Assembly (NCBI GenBank): GCA_029260235.1
Contig: JAJDDP010000009.1
Span: 33,711-97,710 of the forward strand
Length of the DNA stretch: 64,000 nucleotides
Direction of reading: 5' to 3'
DNA from: Phycisphaerae bacterium
GTDB lineage: Bacteria > Planctomycetota > Phycisphaerae > UBA1845
Numbering within the stretch: the first letter of the stretch is position 1; each line of letters starts with the position of its first letter. The translations under genes and the position numbers were made by a program. Below the pieces are notes generated by a model. That model was given only the letters and a program-made list of their open reading frames with translations, searched no databases and was not told where the DNA came from. Of the stretch, positions 32,125 through 42,265 are shown piece after piece.

Positions 32125-33852
32125 TTAATTGTCGGCTGTCTCGGTCATTGCTGGCAGGAGGCGGTGCTTGTACCAACTGACTAGCGCTCCACTGGTCAGG
32201 GTGACAAAAGCAATCGCCACCGCTCCGGATGCGGCTGGGTGGTCGCCCAACAGGATGGCCACCGCTAGGTGGAAGAAGATCTGCATAATAAACACCGTCA
32301 CCGCCAGCACATGGTATTGTATGTCAGCTCTCCACAGGCCAATCCCACCAAGCAGCAGGACAAGGGCGACTGCGTGTGCTCGGCTAGGCCAACCGAGGAT
32401 CGGATCAGCGTCGAAGAACCAAGGCCAAACGGCCAACACTGCGACGATCAGCGCAAGCAATGCCGATGGGAACTTGTCAAGAATGATGGCCGCGATCAAC
32501 CAGCAACTCCACCCGATGACCAGCCCCGCTACCAGGGTGGTTCCATGCGGCAGATTTTGGGAGAAGGACAGAACAGCCATTCCTGAGGCTATGACAGACA
32601 GAGCTGCATCTACTCGCGAACGCCGAATCAGCGCGCAAACCAAGAAGTAGGAAGCAGCTCCTATGAGACCCATACCGACCCAAAGATAGATCGGCGCCTG
32701 CCCACCCCCCTGAGGCAGCGTCAGCTCCAATACGTTCCCTGGTCGCCAGCAGCGTACTGCGGCCAACGCTACCAATGACGTTCCGCCGTGCAGCAGGCCC
32801 GAGCCACCCATCCAAACGCACCCAGCCCACCAGACCAGGGAGGCTGCCAGCGAGATTCCGATTAACGGATCGGCTAGAAGAGTAGGCAAGTATTCAGCGG
32901 GGAAGCCGGCATCGAATCCTCTGGCAGCCGGCACCAATGCCAAGGTCGAAGAAACGCTAAGCAGTACCCAAAGGGTTGGCCGCTGGCTTGGTGATCTCGC
33001 TAGGCTTTTTCCTATGAAAGCTGAGATGGCGAGAATAAGCGGCGATACATAAAACAATCGCGCATGGCCAAAGAACGCATGGTTCATCGCGATCAAATGA
33101 AAGGCGGTCGCTCCGACGGCAAGGGCAATGAGAATCAAGGATTGACTCTGGCCCTGGTTGCGTCGGTTAGGGATGGGTGTGCCGTGTTCATTGATCCCAT
33201 CTGAAGCGCATAAGCCTCCGAGGGCAAGGGCGGCTAGCACCCACCATGCCGCGTACAAGTACAGTTCGTTGATCGCACTGCCGTCAGCAGGAACAGCCAA
33301 CAAGGGTTGAGCTACTGCGAGCAATACGATGCAGGCAGCCGCAGTCAATTGTGCAGGCCAGCGAATATCCAGATTGATTGCCCGGCAGAGTAGATGCAGT
33401 TCTCCCAAGGCAATGATGCACACTCCGATGGCCAACGAAGCCCCGATCTTGGGATCTTGGGCGGTCAGTTCGATCACCGCAGCCATCGGGCCTGTCCAAA
33501 ACAATCCTGAGACCAGCAACAAGGACGGCCTATCCTCCGGGGATCGCTTCGACCAGCAGAGCAGGACCAGCAACCCTCCGACAAGCCACTCATAGGCCTG
33601 CAGGATGCACAGCGTGAGCATGATCACGCCGATGTCGCCGGCTTCACCGGTCTTGCCGCCAAGATAAAGGCGAGCGCCGGCGGCCATCATCGTGGCACTG
33701 AGTAGGTAAAGCGGATTGCGATTAAGCAACCAGACCGCACAGCGCGCAGCCACTACTCTCTGTCCTTTAGACATGTGCAGTCCTCCAAACAAGATGTCGT
33801 TCTCAACCCACGCAGCGCGCAGAAGAGGTGGCCGCTCAGGATCGAAACCCAA
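32125..33852 (-). CDS. Polytopic membrane protein, unknown function
   Basis: 575 aa, many hydrophobic segments; start uncertain. Confidence 0.65.
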   Translation of the reverse strand: MGFDPERPPLLRAAWVENDILFGGLHMSKGQRVVAARCAVWLLNRNPLYLLSATMMAAGARLYLGGKTGEAGDIGVIMLTLCILQAYEWLVGGLLVLLCWSKRSPEDRPSLLLVSGLFWTGPMAAVIELTAQDPKIGASLAIGVCIIALGELHLLCRAINLDIRWPAQLTAAACIVLLAVAQPLLAVPADGSAINELYLYAAWWVLAALALGGLCASDGINEHGTPIPNRRNQGQSQSLILIALAVGATAFHLIAMNHAFFGHARLFYVSPLILAISAFIGKSLARSPSQRPTLWVLLSVSSTLALVPAARGFDAGFPAEYLPTLLADPLIGISLAASLVWWAGCVWMGGSGLLHGGTSLVALAAVRCWRPGNVLELTLPQGGGQAPIYLWVGMGLIGAASYFLVCALIRRSRVDAALSVIASGMAVLSFSQNLPHGTTLVAGLVIGWSCWLIAAIILDKFPSALLALIVAVLAVWPWFFDADPILGWPSRAHAVALVLLLGGIGLWRADIQYHVLAVTVFIMQIFFHLAVAILLGDHPAASGAVAIAFVTLTSGALVSWYKHRLLPAMTETADN

Positions 33853-34010
33853 CCCTGATGGCGATTTTCGTGTTGCCTTGGCGGAGGGGACCGGCTGGAA
33901 TGAAGATGTCAGAAAATGATAACAATGAGCATGAACGCAGCCGGAGCAAACCGCTTCGCACGCTACGATACTCTTGGCGCCTACCTATACCAAGTCAAGC
34001 GAAATCCGGT

Positions 34011-36188
34011 TCAGTCTGGCTTCTTGTCTGGGGCGCTGCGGCTTTCTTGATGAACAGTGAAGAACAGCTGGGCGTGGCCTTCGATCTCGAAATGCTCCAC
34101 GCGTATTTTGTGCGGGCCTGCTTCCAGCTCAAGGCCCATGCCGGTTTGCTTGGCGGCGTTCCATTTCCAGTCGTCGATGATCTTCTTGTCGTCTACCCAG
34201 ACCCGAACCCCGTCATCATAGATGGCTTCAAAGCGGAAGAGACCTTTGGGGAGGGTCATCGTCGTCTCAGCCACCAAAGCGAAGTTATCCGCAGGAAGAT
34301 TTTCTAGCGGGCTTGATGCACCCCAATAGAACTCAAGGGCTGGCACGCTGACGGTGGCCACCGCTTCTGTATCAAGGAGCTCCTGCCACCTGTCGGCATT
34401 CTTGCGAGGGTCGTGTTCCTTGTCCCAGCCATAGAAGCGCACTTTCCAGCTTGAACGCGACACACTCCCCGAGGCTTTTAGCGTCTTGTCACCGACTTGG
34501 ACAGCGATCTCATAATCGGTGCATCCATCCTGCTGTGCCTCTAGGACAAACGCGCCGGGGACTGGGCCTGTCTTGTTGTCAATCGAAATCCCGTCCGACA
34601 CCTTGGTCACGTTGAATGTTCCCGGCTTGCCCAACACGCGGATCTCGACACGGGATCCCCCGATCAAAGCTTGCGGCACCAAAACGGTCTTGGAAGCATC
34701 GAGCGGCCCCCACTCATTCATCACGATATTCTGCCGGCCGGCTAGGAATCGACGGTCCTTTGAATTCTTCTTCCCTTCGGCTGGATACTTCGGGAGTTCC
34801 CACGGCTCGGCTGAACCGGCCAGCATCTTGGGGGTGCTGCCTGAATCCGCTTTAATTTTCTTCCCCACATCGATCATCGTATTACCAACCATGGTGGTGT
34901 TCTTTGTGCGGTGCAACTCGATGGCTACTTCGTCGCCTCCAAACGTGTTGAAAGCCAACCGGTTATCGGCCGATCCCTTTTCGTTGGCTTTGACCCACGG
35001 CTCTTTGGCTAGGTGACTGTCCTCATCCCACCAAAGATGGATCCCGCAAGCATTTCGCTTGAACGTGTTGTGCGCGATCTCATTACCCCGGCCATGCTCG
35101 ATGTTGATGCCGCCGCGTTCAGCTCCGTAACCAAGCTGGCCATTGCCGATCATGTTGTTGCCGGCCATCAATGTGTCTTGCGAGTAGCCCGCCCAGATAC
35201 CGCAAATAGCGTTATCGATCAGGGTGTTGCCCACGATGTGGTTGTCGAAGCTGAAAGTCATCTCGATGCCATGAGCGGCTGCGTAGGAGAAGTCGTTGTT
35301 TGCGATCAAGTTCTTGTTGTTCCCCGAGCGAGTCGTTCCCGCCAGCGACTCGACCCCTCCGAAGCCAAACAGCCCGTCCCCGCAATGGGTGGCACTGTTC
35401 TCGGCGATCACGTTTTCGTTGCACTGCTCGAACATCAAGATGCCGGCTGAGTCCTGGCCTCGGTTGTAAATGCCGTGGCTATATCCGCGAATGCAGAAAT
35501 CGAATGCGTTCCGGGTGATCAGGTTCCGGCTTGAACGCCACAGCGCTAATCCCCAACCCGAAAGGAAGGAGCAGTCGTTGCCGTAGATCTTCGAGTCGTG
35601 TACCCGATCCAGGATAATTCCGTTCTGACCGCGGTGAGCGCGAACGTTGCGGATAGTGACGTTGTCGGACCTCTCTACATAGATGCCGGCTCCGTAGTTC
35701 TTCATCCATTCGTAGTGATCGTTGTTGTGCGGGCGCAGCCAGTCGCTGCCCACTTCCAATCGCCGGGTCGACTCGAGCTTCTGCTGATAATTCCCCGAGA
35801 CATCGACGTTATCGATGACCAAGCCGGGTGCCTCCACGGCGTGAATCCCCACCTTGTAGCCGCGCACCTTCGCGTTTTTGAGGGTGATGTTTTTTCCGGA
35901 AATGAGGATTCCGGTGCCCAGATATTGGTTGGGTTGCCAAACTTCGGGTGCACCGATCAATGATGCTCCGCCAAAATCGACAGTGATGTCATTGCCCTTG
36001 ATATGTACGACACCATCATTATCAATGTCCAGACAAATGTGTTCGCCCGATTCAACGTGCGAGTTGCCGGTGAGGGTCAGGTTGTCTTTGGGTATGACCT
36101 TCTTGATTTCAGGAGGATCTGCAGCTGGATCAGCCGCCGGTTGAAAGAATAGCCCAGCACAGATCCACAATCCCCAAATAACGATCAT
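34011..36188 (-). CDS. Secreted right-handed parallel beta-helix (NosD-like) protein with PA14 domain
   Basis: Signal peptide-like N-terminus; repeated NVTIRNVRAHRG..NLITRNAF..NVIAENSA..NLIANNDF; C-terminal PA14-like FRFEAIYDDGVRVWVDDKKIIDDW. Confidence 0.88.
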   Translation of the reverse strand: MIVIWGLWICAGLFFQPAADPAADPPEIKKVIPKDNLTLTGNSHVESGEHICLDIDNDGVVHIKGNDITVDFGGASLIGAPEVWQPNQYLGTGILISGKNITLKNAKVRGYKVGIHAVEAPGLVIDNVDVSGNYQQKLESTRRLEVGSDWLRPHNNDHYEWMKNYGAGIYVERSDNVTIRNVRAHRGQNGIILDRVHDSKIYGNDCSFLSGWGLALWRSSRNLITRNAFDFCIRGYSHGIYNRGQDSAGILMFEQCNENVIAENSATHCGDGLFGFGGVESLAGTTRSGNNKNLIANNDFSYAAAHGIEMTFSFDNHIVGNTLIDNAICGIWAGYSQDTLMAGNNMIGNGQLGYGAERGGINIEHGRGNEIAHNTFKRNACGIHLWWDEDSHLAKEPWVKANEKGSADNRLAFNTFGGDEVAIELHRTKNTTMVGNTMIDVGKKIKADSGSTPKMLAGSAEPWELPKYPAEGKKNSKDRRFLAGRQNIVMNEWGPLDASKTVLVPQALIGGSRVEIRVLGKPGTFNVTKVSDGISIDNKTGPVPGAFVLEAQQDGCTDYEIAVQVGDKTLKASGSVSRSSWKVRFYGWDKEHDPRKNADRWQELLDTEAVATVSVPALEFYWGASSPLENLPADNFALVAETTMTLPKGLFRFEAIYDDGVRVWVDDKKIIDDWKWNAAKQTGMGLELEAGPHKIRVEHFEIEGHAQLFFTVHQESRSAPDKKPD

Positions 36189-36325
36189 ACCTTCAACCTT
36201 GCAAAACGAGTTTCGAAGAGATAGAGCCGCATACGTCGATCAAGCACAAGATTCAGGGGCGAAGCGTAACCGCAAATGAACCTCGCCCCAAATCTTGGGC
36301 CAAGCCTCGAACGATCCGCTCTTGG

Positions 36326-37060
36326 TTAGGTGGTTGATCGCCGCAGCCAGACTTTCTGGAGGTGTTTCGCGTCGATGTCCTCCAGCCCCGGGACGACCCG
36401 ATCAGCCCCGTGCAGCTCAGCAGTTTGGCCTATACCCAGGACAGGCATCCCGGCTTGCCGGGCAGCTTGGATTCCCGCAACCGCATCTTCGATCACCAGG
36501 CAATCCCGCGGTGCCACACCAAGCCTCTTGGCTGCCAGGAGGAATATGTCGGGTGCGGGTTTTGATTTGGCTACCTCATTTCCATCGACTACCACCTGGA
36601 ACGAGCAACTCAAGCCGACTTGCTCCAAGATTCTGCGGGCGTTGCGGCTCGATGAAGCAACCGCAACTTGAATATGGCGATCTTTCAAGTCCGTTAGCAG
36701 CGTGCCTACGCCGGGCAGGACATCACTCGAACTCAAGTGCAGTAGCAGTTCTTGATACGTGTGGTTCTTTCGGTCAGCCAGGGCATGTTTTTCCTGCTGC
36801 GTATAGGTTTTCTTGGCCCGTTCCAGCACGATGTCCAGGCTATCCATTCGCCCGATGCCGCGAAGACGTTCGTTGTCCGACCGCGAAAAAGGTATGTGTT
36901 CAGCCTCGGTAAGCTGCTGCCATGCCTGAAAGTGCAGCTCATCCGTGGTGACTAGCACCCCGTCGAGGTCAAAAATGACGGCTGCGAACTCGGGCGGGCC
37001 TGCTTGGGCGCTCGCCGAGTTTTCCAGGCCATGAGATGTTTCGGTGCTCGAAGATATCAT
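36326..37060 (-). CDS. HAD-superfamily beta-phosphoglucomutase-like
   Basis: AVIFDLDGVLVTTDELHFQAWQQL...GIGRMDSLD...VASSSRNAR...IEDAVAGIQAARQAGM. Confidence 0.88.
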   Translation of the reverse strand: MISSSTETSHGLENSASAQAGPPEFAAVIFDLDGVLVTTDELHFQAWQQLTEAEHIPFSRSDNERLRGIGRMDSLDIVLERAKKTYTQQEKHALADRKNHTYQELLLHLSSSDVLPGVGTLLTDLKDRHIQVAVASSSRNARRILEQVGLSCSFQVVVDGNEVAKSKPAPDIFLLAAKRLGVAPRDCLVIEDAVAGIQAARQAGMPVLGIGQTAELHGADRVVPGLEDIDAKHLQKVWLRRSTT

Positions 37061-37299
37061 CCTGTCTCCGTACTTGGCTCGAATGTCGCTTTCATTTCTC
37101 CCTTCCTCAATATCGGCAGCTGGCCGACTTCGCCCCGCCCCAGATGACGGAATTACTGGGCCTGTGGCGTTCCAAAACTGCTCTTCTTGACACTCTTAAG
37201 GGCTACGCTACGATGCACGGCTCGGAATAACCCCTGATTGGACGATTTCCAGATAGGGTGGCGCGGGCGTCACGGGATTCGCCCGGACCCACAAACTAA

Positions 37300-37383
37300 G
37301 CCCGGGTGGCGGAATTGGCAGACGCGCATGGTTGAGGGCCATGTCTACGCAAGTGGGTGGAGGTTCGAGTCCTCTCCCGGGCA
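37300..37383 (+). tRNA. tRNA-Leu (GAG)
   Basis: GCCCGGG/CCCGGGC acceptor stem, CATGG-TTGAGGG-CCATG anticodon arm (anticodon GAG), long class II variable arm, GGAGG-TTCGAGT-CCTCT T arm. Confidence 0.95.
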
Positions 37384-37440
37384 ATGCTCCCCCCAGTTAC
37401 TCAGACCACGTCGTTGGACAGATGGTCCCCAAATACCCCG

Positions 37441-39219
37441 GTGATCCAAATCGCATCCAAACCTCTTTGGCTCATTTTTCTCTCTGGGATGCCTGCGTTA
37501 ATTTCTTTTCAGATAATGGGTTGCAGCCAGTTTCGGGGGGCGTCCGCTCCGGATGGCAACCAGGCTGATCGTCTCATGGCCGCCTATCCGGATCTTGCTT
37601 CGGGTCGGTTTGCGGTCATTGCCGACTTCGAGCAGTTGGAGCATAACCAGCTGTTCACGGTGGTGTCGCACTCAGGGCGGGCAACCTGTATGCCCAACTC
37701 CCCGGATGGTGCCCCGGGTACGGGAAGCCGATGCCTAAAGGTCACCTTTGCCGATCCCCTCGATGCCTTGGTAGTCAGCAATCAGAATGGCAAGACTTGG
37801 TCTCTGCGACGCGACTGGCGCGATTTTCATCTGCTAGTCGGATCGATCTATTGTCCGGTGGCAGCCGCTGACCTTGAAGTAGCCATCACGGGTGGGCCAA
37901 AGAGTCATTCATCCAAGGTGTATGCCAGAATCAAACTTGAGCAGGGCTGGAACGTCTTGCGGCTGGATTTGTCTGAGGCGGCTACCCGCGTCCCCCTGGA
38001 TGATGTGCGGGAGATGCGATTTAGCCTACCCCTGGTTGAGGAATTGACCACACTCGCCTTCGATGATTTAATCCTGGCAGACAATCAGGAAAACTTGTTC
38101 GGCGAGCCAGACGACGTGAACGAAGGCCTCTACATCCAAAAGAGAGGCCGTCGCTGGCATATCGGTGCTGCCGGTCGGTTCGAGATCGGATTCGCCAACG
38201 CACAGATTGTCCACTGGTATGACCTGCGGACGGACCCATCGCGGCTCAACAACCTCTTGGGTCGCTGCGTCTTGGGGCCTACACCCGTGGTGCTGCCCCC
38301 CAGCGGTAATCCAAACAGCTCGACACCGCCAGATTTCTCCTCACTGGGCGGTACGGTAATCGCCCATCAGGAGGTGACCGAAGCCAGTTCGGCGCGGATC
38401 GTCGTAGTTTGCACGCTTTGGTTCACCGATGGCGGGGACGATCCTAAGTTGCAGGGCCCTTATCAGCGGTGGTCGTACACGATTTTGCCCACCGGACAGA
38501 TCTATGTGCAGTTGACCTGCACCACGAGCGTCGATGCGTGGGCACCAGAGAATATCGGATTGGTGGTCTCGCGGGCGGATAACGGTCAGTTGCTTCCTTT
38601 TGCCCATCGCACGGCCCAGATTGAAGACCTCCCCGCCTTACGCCACCTTGCGTATGGTGGGGCTGCTTCAGCCCAACCGGATGGTCCTGGATTCGCCTTT
38701 GCCGTCCATGACGGCAGAACGGCGCCGATTATGGATCTGATTCCCCAGCCTGAGTTGCGTCAGTTCAACTTGGTCGCCTCGGGCGGGCACATCGATGGAG
38801 ATGAAGAGACTTGGTATTGCCTCTTGAACCTATGGGCCCGGGATTCAATCGACGAAACCTCCGCGGGGGCGATGGCGGTCGACTATTGTGACCCCAAAGT
38901 CTTGGAAATAGGCGTCGGCGAGCTGGTTACAGATTCACTCGGCGATGAGAACGGAGATGGTTACAACGAGCGTTTTGGAACCAGCGTGCTTCAACCGGCT
39001 GGGGATCTAGTTCGCTTCTGGGTTGGGGCCTCTGGCGAGGTTCGGTTTTTTCCCATGTTCACCATTCAAGGGATCGACGGCCGGCAGGCATGGGTTTACG
39101 TCGATAATGTCATTCTTGAAGGATCCGCCCGCGACACGCAGGGTAACTTACTGTTTCAGCTGCCTGGCTTGGTTCGAAGTAAGACCCTGGTAGAGGTCGT
39201 CCTGCGCAAGAATCCCTAA
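37441..39219 (+). CDS. Hypothetical lipoprotein
   Basis: Long ORF; likely GTG start giving signal peptide IQIASKPLWLIFLSGMPALISFQIMGC (lipobox IMGC); the ORF-track start at 37357 overlaps the tRNA. Confidence 0.7.
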   Translation: MIQIASKPLWLIFLSGMPALISFQIMGCSQFRGASAPDGNQADRLMAAYPDLASGRFAVIADFEQLEHNQLFTVVSHSGRATCMPNSPDGAPGTGSRCLKVTFADPLDALVVSNQNGKTWSLRRDWRDFHLLVGSIYCPVAAADLEVAITGGPKSHSSKVYARIKLEQGWNVLRLDLSEAATRVPLDDVREMRFSLPLVEELTTLAFDDLILADNQENLFGEPDDVNEGLYIQKRGRRWHIGAAGRFEIGFANAQIVHWYDLRTDPSRLNNLLGRCVLGPTPVVLPPSGNPNSSTPPDFSSLGGTVIAHQEVTEASSARIVVVCTLWFTDGGDDPKLQGPYQRWSYTILPTGQIYVQLTCTTSVDAWAPENIGLVVSRADNGQLLPFAHRTAQIEDLPALRHLAYGGAASAQPDGPGFAFAVHDGRTAPIMDLIPQPELRQFNLVASGGHIDGDEETWYCLLNLWARDSIDETSAGAMAVDYCDPKVLEIGVGELVTDSLGDENGDGYNERFGTSVLQPAGDLVRFWVGASGEVRFFPMFTIQGIDGRQAWVYVDNVILEGSARDTQGNLLFQLPGLVRSKTLVEVVLRKNP

Positions 39220-39329
39220 ATGCCGGATTCTTGACGAATGAGCCGCTGCGGACTACCTTCCGGGCTTTTTACAACCACGGCTCGGCACCTGAACCAGGTT
39301 AGCCGATTATTGGAGTTGGGGAGGCCTGG

Positions 39330-40094
39330 ATGGCCAAGAAAACGAAATCATCGCCAAAGCGTACCTCGGCGCGAGGTGCTGCAAAGTCTGCCTCAAGCGG
39401 CAAACGGTCCAAGTCGTCGGTCAAGAAATCGACCAAGCGGACTAAATCTGCCAAGAAGGTAGCCCCCAAGAAGAAATCAACCAAGGCTTCCAACCCAAAG
39501 AAAAAAACCGCTAAGGGTTCCAAGCCCAAGAAAAAATCCGCGGCAAAGAAGAAGGTGACGAAGGCTAGTCAAAAGACTGCCCGTCCCGTCAAGTCGGTCA
39601 AAGCCCCCTCCGCAACCCAAAAGGTCAAGAAAACCAAGCCGGCCTCCAAGGCCAAGCGCAGTAGCTCGGAGGAAGTCTACACCCCGGTAAAGGTACGCCC
39701 ACTTCCAAAGACCAGGCTGAAGGACGGCCAACTCCAGGAATTCCGGGCGATGCTGCTAGCCAAACGCAGAGAATTAGTCGGCGACGTTGATAATCTAACC
39801 AACGAAGCCCTGCGCCGAAGTCGGAGCGAAGCTTCGGGCGATCTTTCCAGCATGCCCATCCACATGGCTGACATCGGGACCGACAATTGGGAGCAGGAAT
39901 TCACTCTCGGGCTGATCGACAATGAGCGGGCACTGCTCAAGGAGATCGACGGCGCACTCAATCGCATCGCCGATCGAACGTATGGGGTGTGCGTGGCTAC
40001 CCGGAGGCCGATCAGGCTGGCAAGACTGCGGGCCAAGCCCTGGGCCAAGTTCTGCATCGAGCACGCCCGTCTCGAAGAGCGCGGACAAGCCTGA
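39330..40094 (+). CDS. DksA/TraR-like protein with Lys-rich histone-H1-like N-terminal tail
   Basis: ~110-aa K/S/A-rich tail, then LRDGQLQEFRAMLLAKRRELVGDV-type coiled coil and ALNRIADRTYGVCVATRRPIRLARLRAKPWAKFCIEHARLEE. Confidence 0.85.
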   Translation: MAKKTKSSPKRTSARGAAKSASSGKRSKSSVKKSTKRTKSAKKVAPKKKSTKASNPKKKTAKGSKPKKKSAAKKKVTKASQKTARPVKSVKAPSATQKVKKTKPASKAKRSSSEEVYTPVKVRPLPKTRLKDGQLQEFRAMLLAKRRELVGDVDNLTNEALRRSRSEASGDLSSMPIHMADIGTDNWEQEFTLGLIDNERALLKEIDGALNRIADRTYGVCVATRRPIRLARLRAKPWAKFCIEHARLEERGQA

Positions 40095-40121
40095 GTCAAT
40101 CAACCGAAAGGCTCCGCAGCT

Positions 40122-40865
40122 ATGGTTACTACCGAGAAGTCAGCACGACCGGATCTGGGTTCGATCCCAAGTCATTTGTCAGCCATAGGATCCCCTGCAG
40201 CCCACGCGCGTCTCTGGACTGTCGCGGCCGTCTGCCTTTGGGTGGATCTGGGCACTAAGCAGTGGGCTTTCTCGATATTGGGCCACGAAGGTCGATCTTT
40301 GATCCCCGGCTTCCTTGAAGCCCAGCGATCCCTCAACTCGGGTGCCTTGTTCGGTTCTTTCTCTGGATGGGTAGCAGCCTTCATTGTCGCTTCGTTGCTG
40401 GCACTAGCCTTTGTGCTCTATGTGTTTGCAGCCAGCCACCGCAAGCAGTGGTTTCTGCATCTTGGCCTGGCTTTTATTCTGTCTGGTGCATTGGGCAATC
40501 TCTATGATCGTAGTTTCGTTGCAGCGGATGTGGTCCTCACCAAGGCTGTTGACGGCGGAAAAGCCAGGCAGGACATCGGCTTGGTTGTCTCGTCCGATGG
40601 GGACGACCCGGTTGTGGTTGCCAGCTATCCAGACAAGGCTCGCGAGCGCCGCTACGCAAAATCTGAGATCCAATCCATCGAACGACAGGGCGTCGTGCGC
40701 GATTTCTTGCGGTTTACGCCGATCGGAAAATTCGACTATTGGCCTTGGGTATTCAATGTTGCCGACGCGCTGCTCGTTACCGGGGTGATCATGTTGATGC
40801 TTACCTTCTGGCGCGAACATCAGCTCGTCAAGCAATTAACCAAGCAAGAGGATTCGTCTTCGTGA
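40122..40865 (+). CDS. lspA: Signal peptidase II with internal insertion
   Basis: RSLNSGALFG, LSGALGNLYDR, WVFNVADALLVTG; ~50-aa extra segment between the catalytic motifs. Confidence 0.9.
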   Translation: MVTTEKSARPDLGSIPSHLSAIGSPAAHARLWTVAAVCLWVDLGTKQWAFSILGHEGRSLIPGFLEAQRSLNSGALFGSFSGWVAAFIVASLLALAFVLYVFAASHRKQWFLHLGLAFILSGALGNLYDRSFVAADVVLTKAVDGGKARQDIGLVVSSDGDDPVVVASYPDKARERRYAKSEIQSIERQGVVRDFLRFTPIGKFDYWPWVFNVADALLVTGVIMLMLTFWREHQLVKQLTKQEDSSS

Positions 40866-40919
40866 AGCCGTCGCGCGAAGGCGGCTGAAGCCGGCTAGCG
40901 ACCTTGCGCGGGAGATGGT

Positions 40920-42038
40920 GTGGCTGGTCATTCGCATGCCAACGAATCAGATTTCATGGCTCGGGCCATTCGCCTAGCGCGAAAAGGCCAGGGCTATGCC
41001 GAACCCAACCCCATGGTCGGTTGCGTCTTGGTTAAGCACGGGCGGATCATCTCCGAGGGCTACCATCGCCGGTTCGGGCAGGCCCATGCGGAAGTCAATG
41101 CCCTCAAGCAGGCTTCCAGCGGCGGCAAGGGCGCGACAGCCTACGTTACCCTGGAGCCGTGCAGTCACTTCGGTAAAACCCCTCCCTGCGCAGACGCACT
41201 CATTGAGGCAGGTTTATCCCGTGTTGTCGTGGCCATGAGGGATCCATTCCCCGAGGTCGCAGGCCGAGGGATTCGCCGATTGCGACGGGCGGGCATCCAG
41301 GTAGACGTTGGTCTTGGTCAGTCCGAGGCGAAGGTACTGAATGCTCCATACTTGAGCCTGCTCAACAAAATGAGACCCTATGTGATTCTCAAGTGGGCCC
41401 AGAGCATCGACGGCTGCATTGCTACTCACACTGGCCATTCGCAATGGATTTCCGGGGCAGCGTCCCGCAGAATGGTCCATCGCCTGCGTGCGCGAATGGA
41501 CGGCATCTTGGTGGGCATCAACACAGCCCTGCAGGATGATCCCCTGCTGACCGCCCGAGATGCTCCAACCCGCAGAATCGCGACCCGCATCGTCTTGGAC
41601 ACCCAGCTGAGAATCCGGCTAGGTTGTCAACTGGTCGAATCCGCCAAAGAGGTGCCACTTCTTGTCATGACATCCAAAGCTGCACTGGACCGAAGGGCCA
41701 AAGCCGCAGCTCTACTCGAACGCCGCGGCGTGGAACTTGTTCCTTGTTCGGTGGGCAAGAACAGCATCAGTCTAAAGCGGGCGTTGGCGATCCTAGCCAA
41801 GCGGCGGATGACCAACATTCTCGTCGAAGGCGGAAGTGCTATTCTAGGCAGTTTCCTGGATGGAGGTCTTGCCGACGAAGCCTACGCGTTCGTAGGCCCT
41901 CTGCTTATCGGCGGGACGCAAGCTCCAAAGGCCTACCCGGGTAAGGGTGCAGCTCGCGTCGATGCAGGCATCGCCATCAAGAGTACGCGAATCAGCAAGA
42001 TAGGCCCCGACATCTTGCATCATCTAAGATTCGTCTAG
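40920..42038 (+). CDS. ribD: Bifunctional riboflavin deaminase/reductase RibD
   Basis: MARAIRLARKGQGYAEPNPMVGCVLV, HAEVNAL, TLEPCSHFGKTPPC, C-terminal reductase domain. Confidence 0.95.
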   Translation: MAGHSHANESDFMARAIRLARKGQGYAEPNPMVGCVLVKHGRIISEGYHRRFGQAHAEVNALKQASSGGKGATAYVTLEPCSHFGKTPPCADALIEAGLSRVVVAMRDPFPEVAGRGIRRLRRAGIQVDVGLGQSEAKVLNAPYLSLLNKMRPYVILKWAQSIDGCIATHTGHSQWISGAASRRMVHRLRARMDGILVGINTALQDDPLLTARDAPTRRIATRIVLDTQLRIRLGCQLVESAKEVPLLVMTSKAALDRRAKAAALLERRGVELVPCSVGKNSISLKRALAILAKRRMTNILVEGGSAILGSFLDGGLADEAYAFVGPLLIGGTQAPKAYPGKGAARVDAGIAIKSTRISKIGPDILHHLRFV

Positions 42039-42265
42039 GCTGCTATCCCGAAACTTACAGGCTGGGTGTATCGGGTCTTGGCTCGATCGATGTGCTGTGC
42101 TCGTCGCAGATTCCGGACAAGTCGTACTGGTATGGTAGGCCAACTGGGCATTATTTCCCACACTAACTCGCCTCTTCAGCGGCCTCTTGGATCGCACTAT
42201 AATTTGCCTGGCTGCTGATGGGAAACCAACCAGCCTGGGCGACCCTCTAGAAAACGGAGATCGTA

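Noticed and set aside
37357-37440. ORF-track start of the 37357..39219 gene
   Set aside because: It would begin inside tRNA-Leu; a GTG at 37441 gives a better lipoprotein signal peptide.
39477-39731. Minus-strand Leu/Gly-rich ORF antisense to the Lys-rich tail
   Set aside because: Low-complexity reverse translation of the AAG/AAA-rich repeat region.
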